DNA of 64,000 nucleotides from Xanthoparmelia taractica (taxonomy: Eukaryota > Ascomycota > Lecanoromycetes > Lecanorales > Parmeliaceae), in NCBI GenBank assembly GCA_033085395.1, contig MU853191.1, positions 124,001-188,000 on the forward strand. Direction: 5' to 3'. The notes under the pieces are model-generated. The model did no database searches. It was not told the origin of the DNA and was given only the letters and a program-made list of their open reading frames with translations. A program made the position numbers and the translations under genes. Positions 45,628-57,961 of the stretch are shown here, piece after piece; positions within the stretch are counted from its first letter, which is position 1; each line of letters starts with the position of its first letter.

Positions 45628-46269
45628 TTAGAAACCATGACGGTCATTCTCTCCAGTGACACGGTAGAACCCGTGGAGGTGTTTGAAGGCGCCTATTTGG
45701 TCTAGGTCGACTGACTGGCGGCAATGGATTTTGATCGTCAAGGATAGCTTCGGACATACAGAGAGTATGTTGATACAGCTGTAATTCCTCAACAGATCTG
45801 ATTGCGAGCAGCCCACGAATGTGGCCTTGCGGAGCTGCTGCCGGCCTTCAGGACCAAGACCCTTTAGCCATTTGTGGTCATCGACTGTGCCGCGGGTCAG
45901 GAATGCATTGCTAGAGAGGAGAAAGGGACGAGCTTCGAAATACACTTGGTGATTTGTTGCTAAGATTGCAGTGAAGGTGTTCTCGGGTTGGTCATCAAGT
46001 TCTGATCCTGTCGTCAGGTGAAGGGGCTGCTTGTCTTGGGATAAAACGTGCCGGTAGACATCCTCGCGGAGCTCCAGTGGAAGCTTGAGCAAGGGGAGTG
46101 ATGGTGACCTGTCATTATTTAGTGTACTAAAAATAGTCTTGACCAAGTTGGATGGGTCTTCGAATGTAGATTCGCTTGTCTGAGGCATGTGGCGGCTGCT
46201 GTTGTCTTGTGGAGAAATGGGTCCGCTGCACCTCATGTACTTAATTGGAATGCGTGGGATGGTATTCAT
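45628..46269 (-). CDS. F-box-like / DUF7730-type protein
   Basis: Single exon of 213 residues. The key block is LLKLPLELREDVYRHVLS (about residues 60-77), the F-box-like start found in many fungal DUF7730/2EXR-type proteins. It is followed by ILATNHQVYFEARPFLLSSN (the usual xxNRQIxxEAxxxLYxxN) and LSVCPKLSLTIKIHCRQSVD. Members are numerous in filamentous fungi and mostly uncharacterised; a link to SCF ubiquitin ligases is possible but not shown. The protein is short for the family and could be truncated at the C-terminus. Confidence 0.7.
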   Translation of the reverse strand: MNTIPRIPIKYMRCSGPISPQDNSSRHMPQTSESTFEDPSNLVKTIFSTLNNDRSPSLPLLKLPLELREDVYRHVLSQDKQPLHLTTGSELDDQPENTFTAILATNHQVYFEARPFLLSSNAFLTRGTVDDHKWLKGLGPEGRQQLRKATFVGCSQSDLLRNYSCINILSVCPKLSLTIKIHCRQSVDLDQIGAFKHLHGFYRVTGENDRHGF

Positions 46270-48284
46270 CGTTGCGGTGCATTAGAAACCGATGGTGGAT
46301 TTTTACTAGGATATATAAAGCGTCCTACTTATGGTGCCATGTCGCTTGAAGTGTCGTTAAAGATTGTCTGCAAATGGGAAAGTGCTGGGTTATGTTATAA
46401 TAAAGTGTTATTGTCCCTAGTCCCGTCCGACCGAAATGTATCAAAGCTGGCTTTGTAAGCTGAGTGTTGAGACGGTCGGATTTTGAAATTCTAGTTGCCG
46501 TAATCGCAATCCAATCGGATGAAGATGGCGAAATGGGCGGCCAGATAACCTCTTCAATCCAGCGTCTTGGCCTACGCGCAAGAAGGGAGTAACACAGGCG
46601 GCATACCATCTAAAGATTTCGCGGGGCCTCGAAAGGACCGGTCCACTCTTATGCACATCAACAAGGGGCCGGAAGTTACAAGTATGACGGGCGCAAAGTG
46701 AGTCACCGTCAGAACGTGTTCGAGCGCCCGTTGCAAGGTCTGATGATACTCGGACGCACCACACGATTAGCTGCTACAATCCTGTCAATGCATAGCTCGG
46801 AGCACGCACGCACAAGGCATACATGGTAAATTTATACAGCCGCGATCTGGCTAGAGAGTTGAAGCCTGCTGCGTGAAGACCACAGTATCTAGAGACTCTA
46901 TGTCTTGAGGTTCGACAAGTCGTTCGAAACTCGCTCCTTGCAGCACATAATGCGGGACCCTTCCATTCACACGCCTGACTCGAGACCGTACGATTTGTAT
47001 GGCTCCAAGCTTGGTCTTTCCCATCCATGCTTCTCCCCAGGACCCTATCATGATTCACCGGGTTTCTATAGAGCCATCGTCTGCCCGGCAGTGCTGTCCC
47101 TGGGGCATCTCATCGTTTCCGCCTTCGGTTCCAAAGCGCAGCAGAACAACTCGTGACTGGTGGTGCGGTCTTCTTGAGAGGTGGAAAAGATGTCAGCGAT
47201 TTGAGAACAAGGCCACTAGGATAGTGCTGTATACGTGTTCCCTGGGATATGCAGGTGCAATATTTGCCTGGGATATGCAATGTCCGATAAGTCCGATCAT
47301 AAAAGAGTTAGGGTTAGGGCTGACCACCAGAATTGCATACTTTCGACTATTATTCATTTTTATTCATACGAGATAGAATTTGATAGTTCTTGAAGCTCTG
47401 AAAATCGTATTACACCTCTTGTTACTTTTCTTTTTTAATCTTCACTAAGCGGTGTGGAAAACAAAGATTGCGTTTCCCGGGGATTCTCACCAGCAATGTC
47501 AGCCTCCAAAATCCCCTGCCCAAAGCTTCGCAACCTTTTCGTACATCTGAGCATCGCCTATATGAACTTGATTCGTAAAAACGCTGTAAGAGGGACTCTG
47601 GTTTCACCTAAAACAGTAGTATCCCGTATCGATTGTTGGATCAATTACGTTTTGAATTGGGTTCGTCGCATAAAATATTTCTAGGGTGGTCCCGGGAAGC
47701 GGCCCTTGGAAGGTTGGCTTCGGGTGGCGCCTGAACTTAGACTTGAGCAACAAATTTCGCAACTTCTTATAAAGTGTTCCTTCTATAGCATCAGACTATG
47801 ATACTGGTTGCTCTCGAGCTATCCCTGCTATGTTATCGTAGACCGCCAACGTAGTACTGATTAAGTAATCTCCAAAGGTGTCTAGGGTCTGCTCTGGCGA
47901 GGACTTTAGGCTGGAACAGGAACGGGGCATTCAGCAGCCTCCAGTTTCCTTCGTGCTGCTCAGTGGTTGCAAAATCAGAGAAAGCGAAGACTCCTAACAT
48001 GACCACGTATCTGGGGCTGCTTAGCTCCGGCCAATGGTGGCATCGATAAGCAAATGCGAGCATGACTGCTTAAGCGCTCGGCATCGACCTGCACCTCTGA
48101 GTGGGCAATCTATTCATAAATAATGCACTGTGGCTGTGGCTGTACTTGCAGCCTCGTCCCTCCGGGGCAGACTTAAAAAGAATAATCCCTCTTCGTCGCA
48201 AACCTTTTTTCCACCGGTTTGTGCCTTTGGTTTGGAGACCTATTGTACAAGCCATTTTTTCTTGTTCTTGTAAAGACATTCATA
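46270..48284. other. 2-kb gene-free stretch
   Basis: Only short open frames on both strands, none with a recognisable domain or convincing splice partner. Contains the divergent promoters of the DUF7730-type gene and the membrane-protein gene. Confidence 0.45.
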
Positions 48285-50485
48285 ATGATCCTATTTATAT
48301 ATATCTCTTACCATATCCTTGCTCTAAGTTGCACTGCTCAGACGAAACCGATAGCCCCGATCGAACCTCTCCTCTCCGCAGCAGCCGGCAACCGAACAAT
48401 TCTGCAGACACAGATTTCGCCTCCATGGGTATCCAGCTCCGGAATAAGAGGCACGTCGGATATCCTCTGGAGCTGTCTTCTCACGCTTACAGCATGCGTC
48501 TACACTGCGATACACCTGAATATTCCACCAACGCATGAAAGGAAACGGCAATTCTTTTGGCGGAAATCGAAATGGGTTGCTTTGGCTCTTTTCGCTCCTG
48601 AGATCGTCTTATACTGTGCTCTTACCCAGTTACTGGAGGCTCGCAAGCTGGTAAAAGAACTCAACAAGTTGGCAGGCGAACACACGAAGCGCAAGGCATC
48701 AACTCGACCATTGCCAGAGACTGCAGCCTCACGCGGCGAGGATCAGTCTGAAGGTGCCAAGCAGGGACACCTAGCACCAACTGTTCAACACGGTCAAGCA
48801 CAGGAAGAGATATCTCCTCTGCCACCGCAAGACCCCTCTCTATTGCAGCCCGAGCTGACTAAGCAAGACATTGTCACGCCTCCTGATTCATGCCCTGATG
48901 AGGGGCATCAAAACTCCCCACAACTTTCCCAGGATCAGCTTTCCGTGAAGAGCAAAAGAAGCAATGGCAGACAGGAGAGTCCTAGTGATCACGACGTGGA
49001 GAAGGGGGTGGTGAGTAATTGGTGCCGAAAGTTTGATGATTGATACTAATATTCGGAGGTCGTCGAGCGGCCTAAGAGATTTTCATTGAATTACGGCTTC
49101 TTCGCAATCATGGGCGGCATCGCTACCTCTGATGTTGCCAAAATTAAAGATGATGTAAATGACCTAATCGTACTTACTCCTGGTGCCATTCTTCAATTTG
49201 CCCGTGAAGGCGTCTTCTTCGACATTTCTCCCGAAACAATATCAGATAGAAGCAAAGCAAATCTACTTGGAAAAGGCTTAGTGTGTATGCAAGTGATATG
49301 GTTCCTTATTCAATGCGTGGCGAGGGCCGCAGCTAGATACCCTTTGGTTCTGATCGAGGTACACACTATGGTCCACGTGGTCTGTGCTCTAATGATGTAT
49401 GCCTTGTGGTGGGAGGTAAGTCTCGGGATACCCTAGAACTACTGAATCAGCTTATGATTTTGGCAAAGAAACCCCAGGATATCTCCGAGCCGACGATTCA
49501 AGATACTTCTAAGCATTTGGATATCTTAGCTATAATGACGATGACGTCATTTCGGGGGGACCTAACCCGTGAAGCCCATCTTATAAAATATTATGGGATA
49601 GAGAGGCTCAAGCACTCTCGATCGATCAGTGCATCAACCGAGGGTCGGGTCCCTGGTACTGAAGGCGGAAATGATGAAGTCAAAATCAAAGTCATGAGCG
49701 AATCGCCACAGAGCCAGGCCATCAGACCATTCGATACATTAAAAGGCCAAGTATGTGCGCTAGTCCCCGGTCAAGCGCTAGATTGCGGAATTGGGCCAGC
49801 GCAATTTCGTTGGAAAGTTCCAGATAGCATTACTTATCTATCTGCAAAAGATGTCTTGAGGTGGAATAAAGCTTCCGAATGGCTCAAGAATTGGGAACGA
49901 CAACACCCGGCAGTGAACATACGGGAATTTCAGCCTAAACATGATGATTTATGGAGTCTATTATCCAAAATACGGGAGTATGACTTGGATTTAAGTTGGC
50001 CCTTGGATTCATTCGTAGGCCATATCTCGGATTTTCCGGGGAAGCCGGTAGTACGGTTAGATTGGGTGATGTGGTTCCTCACACTGGCTTTCGTCGTTAG
50101 AAACAGAATATTTCAGTTACTACTCGTCACCCTACCACTTCTATATGGAGGTATCCATCTGGCCACGTGGGACTTTCATTTCGCATCAAAGACCGAGCAT
50201 TTGCTATGGAAGATCGCATGCTTCGATATCATGGGAACAATTCCCTTTGGAGTGCTCTGCTACCTGGGATTCGACCCTTACTCCCTGTTCCCTGTCCGCA
50301 ACTTCAATAACGAGACATTGGATAACCTATGTGAACCTTTACTTTGGGCATTCTATTCCCCCTTGGCCACACTCTACGCGCTCGCAAGACTCTACATCGT
50401 GGTCGAATCGTTCATCAGCCTACGCCACGTCCCGATAGGAAGCTATGCGGCAGTGCCCTGGGTACAAGACATTCCTCACGTATAA
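48285..50485 (+). CDS. large polytopic fungal membrane protein, unknown function
   Basis: Three exons: 48285-49010, 49059-49415 and 49469-50485 (699 residues), both introns phase 0. It starts MILFIYISYHILALSCTAQT, a signal peptide or signal anchor. Membrane segments include DILWSCLLTLTACVYTAIHL, WVALALFAPEIVLYCAL, MVHVVCALMMYALWWE, MWFLTLAFVV and LLLVTLPLLYGGIHLATW, IACFDIMGTIPFGVLCYLGF and AFYSPLATLYALARLYIVVE. A Pro/Gln/Ser-rich hydrophilic insert (about residues 130-235) separates the first helices from the rest. The SxDILWSCxxTxxACxYTxxHxNxP block is a hallmark of a family expanded in filamentous ascomycetes that I cannot tie to a function. It ends IGSYAAVPWVQDIPHV. Confidence 0.85.
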
Positions 50486-52777
50486 CCGTCTTACCTACTC
50501 CCATCAAAACCACCAGCGGATCGCAATGCGGAAAAGGCCGGGTGCGTGAACGGTCGAAACGAAATCTGTGTTCCAAATAGCCGGCACCAGTCTTTTTCAT
50601 GAAGGCTTCACAAAAAGCTCCACAACGTCTCAAGCTGGTCTTAGTAGCGGACTAAGACCTCGTTTCTCCCGTTGGTGACATGGGGAGGGGGGGGGGGTGG
50701 CATACCTTGGGCGATCGTTATCAGCATGTCACCAGGGAGATTGATGCAATTTGCGTCTTGTATCAGCAGCGTTCGCTTTTCGTCACACGCAGCAGAAGAT
50801 TCTCGTCTGTTTTTTTGACCCCAGCACTATGGTAACAGCCATGTCATGTTTCTTTTGGGCTACAAGGAACCCCGTTGTAGGAGGCATCAACGGGCAATTT
50901 TGAGCTTCGAGGTTTTAGTGTCTTTTCTAGCTAAGATGGTGCATTTTCCTTTTCATATATATACACACAGAAGTGAAATCCACCTACGAGATTATACTGC
51001 CATAGGAGATCACGTTTGCACGCCAAGTTAGTGGTGATGTACCAGAGTCATGTCAAAGATATGCTGCAGATAGCGCATGGTGATGGTTACACTGGATATG
51101 CTGGCTTCCTAGAAATGGCTTCCGTATCGTGTCTTGTTAACGAAAGCCCATCCTTCCAAGCACGCTGTGCGAATACATCCGTTATTACCCTCACCGCCGG
51201 ATCTACCAGATAAAACGTCATATAGCGTATGGTTCAATGCAACCTCTTGAGTTTCCTTTCCATCATACCCTTTCCATATCACACATACCATACCACACCA
51301 TCACGACCCACTTCATACCATCACCATCACCTTCACCATAATATTCACCTGCATCCCACCCCGTCCCCTCACACTATCCACCATTACAACATCTTAGAAT
51401 ACGAGAAAACCTTCCCTTCGACAGCACAGATATCGATCCTTTCCTTTCCTTACCTCCCTTCCTTCTTTTTCTACTTACTTACTTCCTCCCTTCCGCCCTT
51501 CCTCCCTTCGTCCCTTCCTTACTTACTCACTTACTTACTTACTCACTTACACATTTTACTCTGCCTGGTATAACAAAATAACAGACAATCAAACAAAAGG
51601 AGGAAGCTCACCCACTCACGTACTCCCTGCAAGGGCACCAGAATCGGCGAAAGTAGAGCTGAGTCTGAACTAGCTTGCTTGGTTGCTTGATTACTACCGT
51701 GCTAACTTGCTTGGTTGCTTGGTTGCTTTGCTTTACTTGCTTTGCTAGAGTAGATAGACAGATAGATAGATAGACGGGTTTTTGCCAAAGAATAATGTGG
51801 TAAGATTGGGATTTAGATCGCGACTGAGGAGAGGGAAGAGAGGGAGAGGTTGTGCGGTTGTGGTTGCTGGGGCGGAAGGCTTTGATGTATAGGTAGGGAA
51901 CGGGTGGGGGTGGGAGAGTCAGGAAGGGTGGAATATAACAGGGGGGAGGAAGCATAGTGAATGTTGATATTGTTACCCGATTATTTTCCCTTCGCTTTCC
52001 CTTCATTTTTCTATCTATCTATATCGTGCTCTGTGGTAAATCTCTCTGCTCCTCTCGACCTTCTGTCTTTCCTCTGACTTCTTGCTTACGTTACTCTTAG
52101 GCTGTCTTCCTTTTTATCCTTTAGAATAACGCAATTGAATATCTAACTATAATCTAGCTCCCCTTTCTTCTCTTTTAGATATTCCTTTATCTACTTTATT
52201 CGTATCTTCATATATGCTATACTCTCTCCTCTTTCTCTTTATCTACTTTGTTTTGTTATTATTTTATATATGATTACAATTGTAAAGCGTAGGTGCTTGA
52301 CTAGAGAAGGACGACGGTTATGGATTTTCTAAAGATAGAAAGTGATTAAAGTACTACTTGATATTAAAGCTAAAAGCGTAAGCTCGAGAGCTTTGCCTAT
52401 TACAACAACCCCCATCAAATCGTTGTAGTAACATACATCACATTCGACCATGTACCCCTCGTTCTATGGCCCTCGGACTGATAACACCCAGCAAAGATGT
52501 CTTAGATAATGCCGATTATAGAAGTCGTACATAAATTTGGGCCCCTATGAGATCTGAGAATGGCGAATGGAGCAACGGACGAGACCAGTGGGTAGTGGTC
52601 AATTTTGGTCCTCTGTATTTGTCGCTGAATGTAGTCGAGAGCCTCGCTGACGGTATGGGCTCGATAAGATACTTTATTTTGGGTGTAATGGAGGATTGAG
52701 TTCGACCATGAGTAATGAGTACTCTCAACCTAAATGCTAAGCAGCAAGTTCGTATCTGCTAGTTCTTGTTCTGCAAC
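50486..52777. other. 2.3-kb gene-free stretch with simple repeats
   Basis: Holds a G-run (50682-50698), a CCAT/ATCAC-rich run near 51280-51350, a CTTACTTA/CCCTTCCTTC-type array near 51440-51550, and TTGC/GATA-type arrays near 51670-51775. AT-rich from 52100 to 52400. No gene supported. Confidence 0.55.
51437..51550. repeat. pyrimidine-rich CTTA/CCTT simple repeat
   Basis: Interrupted CCTT units grading into ACTTACTT and ACTC units. Frames read through it as Leu/Ser/Pro-rich, without meaning. Confidence 0.75.
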
Positions 52778-54216
52778 TTAGCCTTGCTGATTGCGCCGAC
52801 GATGATAGGCCGGCCAAAAGCAGATCTGGTCTTCGTGGTACTGCCAAGTCCGATCGAGTTTAGGTCGAAAGTCTCGTAGCACATTTTCCCAACGAGACTT
52901 GTCGTTGGTTTCGATGGGTAAAGGTAGCAGAAACTCGCCGCCATCTATCACATACCTCTCTACACGCTGCTTGAACGACAGATCCTCTCTCACCTTGGGT
53001 GTATCAGCCCAGGCCGCCAAGGTAGGCTCAACGATATTCCAGTTCTCATTTCCTTCGTTGGTGAGAGAATTTAGGAAATGCATTTCGTGAAGATTCAGAG
53101 ACTCCCGGAGGCACAGAATGAATCCCACCCAAAAGCTGTCATGGATTTTTCCATTTGACACATGTGGTCTCAGGTTTATATGGGAAAGGGCCAGCGACGT
53201 CAATGGGGTGGCGTGAGCTGTTAGAAACCCTCTCAAGTGCATGTCAGAGGTTGAAAACCACTGCAGCTGAAGGCGTTCAAGATTTGGCCAACGGGACTGT
53301 TGAACAGAAAGTCGAGAAAGGTCGGCAACCGTTTCTAGAGGTTGGAGAGAAGCCTTGGGAAACGCAATTTCGATTGTCCGTAGATGTGGTGCGTGGCGCA
53401 ACATCGTACCTATTTGAAGTTCGCTGTTCTTTCTTCTCTGCCGTTGGTGGGCAGTCACTTTGAAGCGTTTACAGTGTCTCATGCGTTCATTCATCATGGC
53501 CGAGACCTCAAGGTCTTGCTCGAAAGCCTCTATTGGCAGGCCAAATGCTTTGATTACCTTGAGGCTTTTGTTGGTTTTCGTAGCGGCAGTCATCATAGCC
53601 GTGAACTGTTCTACGTGGTACTGAATGCCCCTAATGTTATTAGGTTCGACCTACATATTTCTTCCAAGGGGCCTACGGTGTTCAGTTGTTGGTTTAGGGC
53701 CGTTCAGATAGCGTTCACAAGCACCAAAGCAGATTTCCTCAAGTTTAGGCAGCTTGCTAAAGGCGTCCTCCAGATCTTTTCCTTCAATATCGAATCTTCG
53801 CATGAGCCACTGGCTATGAACTTCTCCACACCAGTTCCAGTAGTAAAGATACAGATCTACCATTAAGCAAGCCTTACTCAGTACTGAAACCTCTTGGGGG
53901 ATTGGGGAGGAGAAGCCTTGGCCGAAATACATTTCACGGAACAACTGTCCTGGAGCATCCGACTACTGTAGACGATACCTTTGACGAGTCTGGCGAGATG
54001 AGGGGCAGAAACAAGCATGCGAAGCCCGCAGAAACTATCCATGTTCCTTCTGAGGTATATATAACGAAAAAGCGCCATTTCGGCAGCATCAATGAGTTGC
54101 TTGCTGGTGAGGCGGCCATTCTTTAGGTCTGGGCGATCCAGATACTTGCAGATCATCTGTACTACTTCCTGTGGTATAGGCATGACACTTTGTTTTTGTA
54201 GAGTCATAGAGGCCAT
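52778..54216 (-). CDS. F-box protein with a frame change
   Basis: Starts MASMTLQKQSVMPIPQEV. The F-box (IPQEVVQMICKYLDRPDLKN...LTSKQLIDAAEMALFRYIYL) is within the first 60 residues, followed by APHLARLVKGIVYSSRML. Near 53945 the frame must shift to continue with QLFREMYFGQGF; a 41-nt intron is possible but would delete conserved-looking residues, so a frameshift is likely. A second junction (about 53600-53710, GTGCTT...CGTAG, phase 1) leads into the long last exon. Its repeats (LRTIEIAFPKASLQPL, LERLQLQWFSTSDMHLRGF, PLTSLALSHINLRPH, LHEMHFL) look leucine-rich. It probably acts as, or derives from, an SCF substrate adaptor. Intact or pseudogene is undecided. Confidence 0.65.
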
Positions 54217-55493
54217 GTGGGAGGTGAGATCAAGCTGGGGAATAAGGTAGGAGGGTATATGGATGAGCGAAGCAAGGGAACGCGAAAGTCATTACCTCGG
54301 CGCTAAGGATAAGGTCACGTGCCTGTTTACCGGCTCATTATAAATGTAACTCTCTTTCCCGTGTTACCAATGCAAAGAAGTCGTTGTTAATTTCATGCGG
54401 AATGTATTTGTTGCTATGATTCATAAGTCGATGCATTCTCAAGTCAAAGATTATGCTCTAGATACATCCTCATCTCTAGGGAAGCGGAAGAAGGGCTTTA
54501 GGCGGTAATGTGAGCAGCAAGTAGGAGCGAGCAGACAGAGAGGTAAGTATAAGGATATATTAAACAGAGGAGATCTTGTTATATGTATCTCTGTAGATGT
54601 CTGGTTCTACGGCGCTACATCCCTGCAGAATGTATATTTACATTGGCACATTCCTCGCGGAACATGGTTGCTGAGCAATCACTAAGAAGGTGAGACTCTG
54701 CTATACAAAGTCGGATCATTTGCTCTCAACTAATAATGAAGGGCAAAGGCTCGTCAAAAGTCAGCGGTAACACCTCGTACAACCACGCTCTAACTCGGTC
54801 CTTCGCGCCCACACCGACCATAATGGTGCCGCCCCCTTCTTCTCCGCTACTTTCAAGCCCGAGCACTTGTGCGCCAGCGCCCAAACCGTACTCTGGACAT
54901 GCGCCAGGCTTACGGTGTTTTCATCATTCTCGGACTCCACGTCTAGATGGAACATGCAGGTCCTGAGTCTGGGGTGCTGGAAGTGATTGGGGTCCGTGCT
55001 GTGGTTTCGGTTGAAGATGTAGACTTGGTTGCAGGTCCGGTGTCTTACTCTGTCTTTTGTGGCGGCCTCAAATTCTGAAATCTGTAGTTGGGACATGATG
55101 TTCCTCGGGGGGGGGGGGGGGGAAGGGGGGGTGCGTGGAAGCATTCGGGTATGCCGCGCGTGTTCGAGGGATGTGTTGTCAGTGGACTCCTCAAGGTCAG
55201 TGGCGCTCTGCGCGCTCCATGGGTGTCTGAAGTCCAAGCCAGCTCTTTGGCCAAATCTCATCTCGGTATGGGCTCACCGGCTTTATGTTATCTCATCGGC
55301 GGCGTGCAAGCAGCTGAGTGTCCCTACTGGGTAATAGTGCATGCGAGATGATGGGCCAGCTTCACTGACCCACCCCTCCTCGACCGCATCGGAAGTTTTA
55401 AGATCGAATACGCTGGCAGGGGAAAGTGACCGAGGCGTTCAGCAAACCGGGATACCTTGACTCAACTCGAGGCTCGATTTCCCTAGCCACGGT
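54217..55493. other. gene-free stretch with a poly-G tract
   Basis: A 17-18-base G run near 55110-55127, followed by a second G block, is the main feature. A 110-residue frame (ATG at 55096 to 54761, minus; includes QVYIFNRNHSTDPNHFQHPR) starts next to it and could be a small gene, but I recognise no family. The rest is non-coding as far as I can see. Confidence 0.4.
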
Positions 55494-56033
55494 TCAAAAC
55501 AGTTGAGCTGTAGCTGGACCTGCTGCTTCGTCTGTAACTGGCGTCGTCCCATAAACCGAGATATACACCACTCCCCTCGGTCCCACCGGCGTTCTCCCAC
55601 CGTACCTGTAATACCCACCAACACACATCCTACATAAAACCAAAGCGATCTCATGCACAGCTTGAACGCACATAATATCTTCGTCATCCTCTTTGGGTAC
55701 ATCTAATGCCATCATGCAGTTCCCACTACGCAATCGCCATGGGAGCTGGATATCCGCACCTTCGCTACGGCTGAATATTGATGGAATATCTCTTCGTACG
55801 TTCACAAGTATTTTATCGGCGGCATATATGCATTCTGAGTACTGAATGGGGAAGAAGGGAACGGGCGGTGGTAATGTAGGATCGAAGCATTGGAAAGCAT
55901 TTAGGCTGGTTAAGGGAGATGTAACTGTACCGAGTGACGGTGGTGACCTGATCAACCTAGGTGGGGCAGACTGAAAGGGCATTGCGACGGTAGAGGAGAC
56001 ATAGAGTAGATGTAAGAAGACGATGGCGAACAT
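55494..56033 (-). CDS. small cysteine-containing secreted protein
   Basis: Single exon of 179 residues. MFAIVFLHLLYVSSTVA is a signal peptide with likely cleavage before MPFQ. The mature part has six cysteines spaced over 90 residues (FQCFDP, SECIYA, GNCMMA, IMCVQ, VLCRMC). A PW...GNC.M.L...ED core is followed by C..GGYYRYGGRTPVGPRGVVYI. This layout (C...PxxFxxxxxxC...FxR...PWxxxxGNCxI) recurs in secreted proteins of plant- and soil-associated ascomycetes, but I know no activity for it. Candidate effector-like or cell-surface protein; that is inference. Confidence 0.7.
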   Translation of the reverse strand: MFAIVFLHLLYVSSTVAMPFQSAPPRLIRSPPSLGTVTSPLTSLNAFQCFDPTLPPPVPFFPIQYSECIYAADKILVNVRRDIPSIFSRSEGADIQLPWRLRSGNCMMALDVPKEDDEDIMCVQAVHEIALVLCRMCVGGYYRYGGRTPVGPRGVVYISVYGTTPVTDEAAGPATAQLF

Positions 56034-56857
56034 TGCATAGGTCGAAGTTTAAAGATGCACTACGATAGACTTGCCGAAGAAAGAAGCTGTAGCGTCATGT
56101 TTCTCTTTCGCGTGGTGAGCTCAAGCGGCTATCCATGAGCCCCGCATCCAGTACATCGCTATCAGTTATCCTATCCATGCGTTGGGCTTAAAGATGAATC
56201 CTTTACTTGTACCTTAATTATCCGACGTTGCGACCAATCGGATCTCGAGCTGGGCCGCTGTCAAGGCGGTTGTTGCCGAGAGGTCTGCAGTGGCCTAAGG
56301 TAGGACTACCTTATGATAGGAGGAGATCTCATCATGCGGAGTGGTAGATGGAGGTATTCGAATGTCTGGACTGCTGTAATTCATCGTTGATCAGCTCCTA
56401 AGTTCCACCTATCGTGTTGGTACAGCGGCCTTGATCGGAACATTCAATCGAGCAAGCAACTGGTGTTACAAGCTATGGTGCGTTTGAGATAGGACGAGAC
56501 GAGGTGGTGAGGGGAGCCTGTGATGAATGTTGTGTTGAACAATGGCGTAGTGGTTCCGGTGAAATGCGATGAGGATGGAGTTGAGAAGTGAGGGTGTAAA
56601 CATAATGAGTTGGAACTAGAGTTAAGCTGAGCCTCCTGGTAGAATAAAGAGTACAAGGAAATCATATACCGCTAGATATCAAACATAATTTCAAAAGCGC
56701 TTCATGCTCCGCAACTGTCCTGTAAGACTCGCGTTAATCGAAGCTGTATATACAAGAGCATATCCTCGCTGAGCCTCCGTCAGCAGTGCGACGAGCAATG
56801 CCGTTGCTTCGTTTGTAGGCCTGGGGTCTGCCAATTACACCGAGTGCCATGTTCTCT
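56034..56857. other. gene-free stretch
   Basis: About 0.8 kb containing the secreted-protein promoter and the RCF2 3' flank. No supported open frame. Confidence 0.45.
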
Positions 56858-57961
56858 TCATGATTTCTTATCCCCGCCGCCTTTTTTCTCATCTGTATTC
56901 TCATCCTTCTTCTCCTCCTTATGTTCTGATTTCTTCTTTTCGTGCTGCTTATGATTATGCTTTTCCCGTGCATGCGCGGCCGCCTCTCGCTCTTTCATCT
57001 TCCTTTCCTCTGCCTCGACCATATCTATTCACGCGTTAGCCGTAGAACTCCCTCCATAACTACCCTCAATCCCCCAAAGCGGTATAAGAAACCCACCTCG
57101 CCACTGATCCTCGCCCTCGTATCTTTCGTGGTGAACTTTCTTTTCAATAAGATGCTTGTGCGTAGGATCGTTTGGATCCACAATCTTGACCGTCTCCCAC
57201 CTTCCCTCTCCCTTGCCTCTGTCTCCCACTTCAAACACCGCTGTAGCACATAGCACCGCTATCGTTATCGTCTGCGCGTATACTCTGGCCTGCACCAGTT
57301 TCTGCTGCGTCGACAAATAAGGTGATCGACCGACCACGCCGAGCGCAACACCCATACCCAGGACCCAGGATGTGGCAACAATGGGATAGCGGTACTCTTT
57401 GCCAAAAGCCATGAAGCGCTCGAAGGGTGATTTTCTGGCGTCTTGTTCGGCACGTACGCGGGCCGCTTCATCCTGGTAACCCTCGTCGGGGTGGCGAGAG
57501 GCTTCGAAAGAGCGGGAAAAATGGTCGGCTGTTACGATTGCTGTAACAAAAAGCACATGTTAGCGGATAAAGTGGCAACCGGGGGCAAGAAGAAGGCGGC
57601 TGGCTTGACTGGGGCACCGAAGTCCCCACCGCTCTTAGGCAAGCCCAGTATAGATCGCACTGCAGTATCTTCATATTGCACGAAAAGCGAAGGGCGAGAA
57701 TCTGAAAGGGTCCACATACCGCCAAAGGTGGCGCTCGATGTGACTAGGAAGGCTTTGAGAGGCAGGGTCAAATGTCGAAAGGCCGGGTATCGCGCTCCAG
57801 CAGCAAAGACTCCTCCAAAACCAAGAGCTAGCCCGGCGGCACCACCAATCGAACCACCCTTGAGTGTTTCACTGTATAGTCAGCAGGAATCATGAACGAG
57901 TGTGCGCTTGGAGAGGGTACTTGTAGTGAGCTTGCTCTTCCTCCTTCGTAAGAACCTTCAT
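56858..57961 (-). CDS. RCF2: respiratory supercomplex factor Rcf2 (HIG1 family)
   Basis: Mitochondrial inner-membrane HIG1 protein that helps assemble or regulate the cytochrome bc1-oxidase supercomplex. Four exons: 57921-57961, 57720-57871, 57097-57540 and 56858-57024 (267 residues). All are GT-AG with consistent phase. The start MKVLTKEEEQAHYNETLKGG is typical. The first two membrane segments are GGAAGLALGFGGVFAAGARY and LTLPLKAFLVTSSATFGAIV. The HIG1 part follows: SPFERFMAFGKEYRYPIVATSWVLGMGVALGVV and LSTQQKLVQARVYAQTITIAVL. The C-terminus is a Lys/Glu/His-rich matrix or intermembrane tail ending GGGDKKS. Length and order match fungal Rcf2. Confidence 0.92.

Noticed and set aside
51229..51573. 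114-residue plus-strand frame
   Set aside because: Runs through CCAT and CTTA simple repeats; the translation is His/Ser/Leu low complexity.
54761..55261. 166-residue minus-strand frame across the poly-G tract
   Set aside because: The Pro run comes from the G tract; only the part after the ATG at 55096 could be a gene and it has no recognised family.
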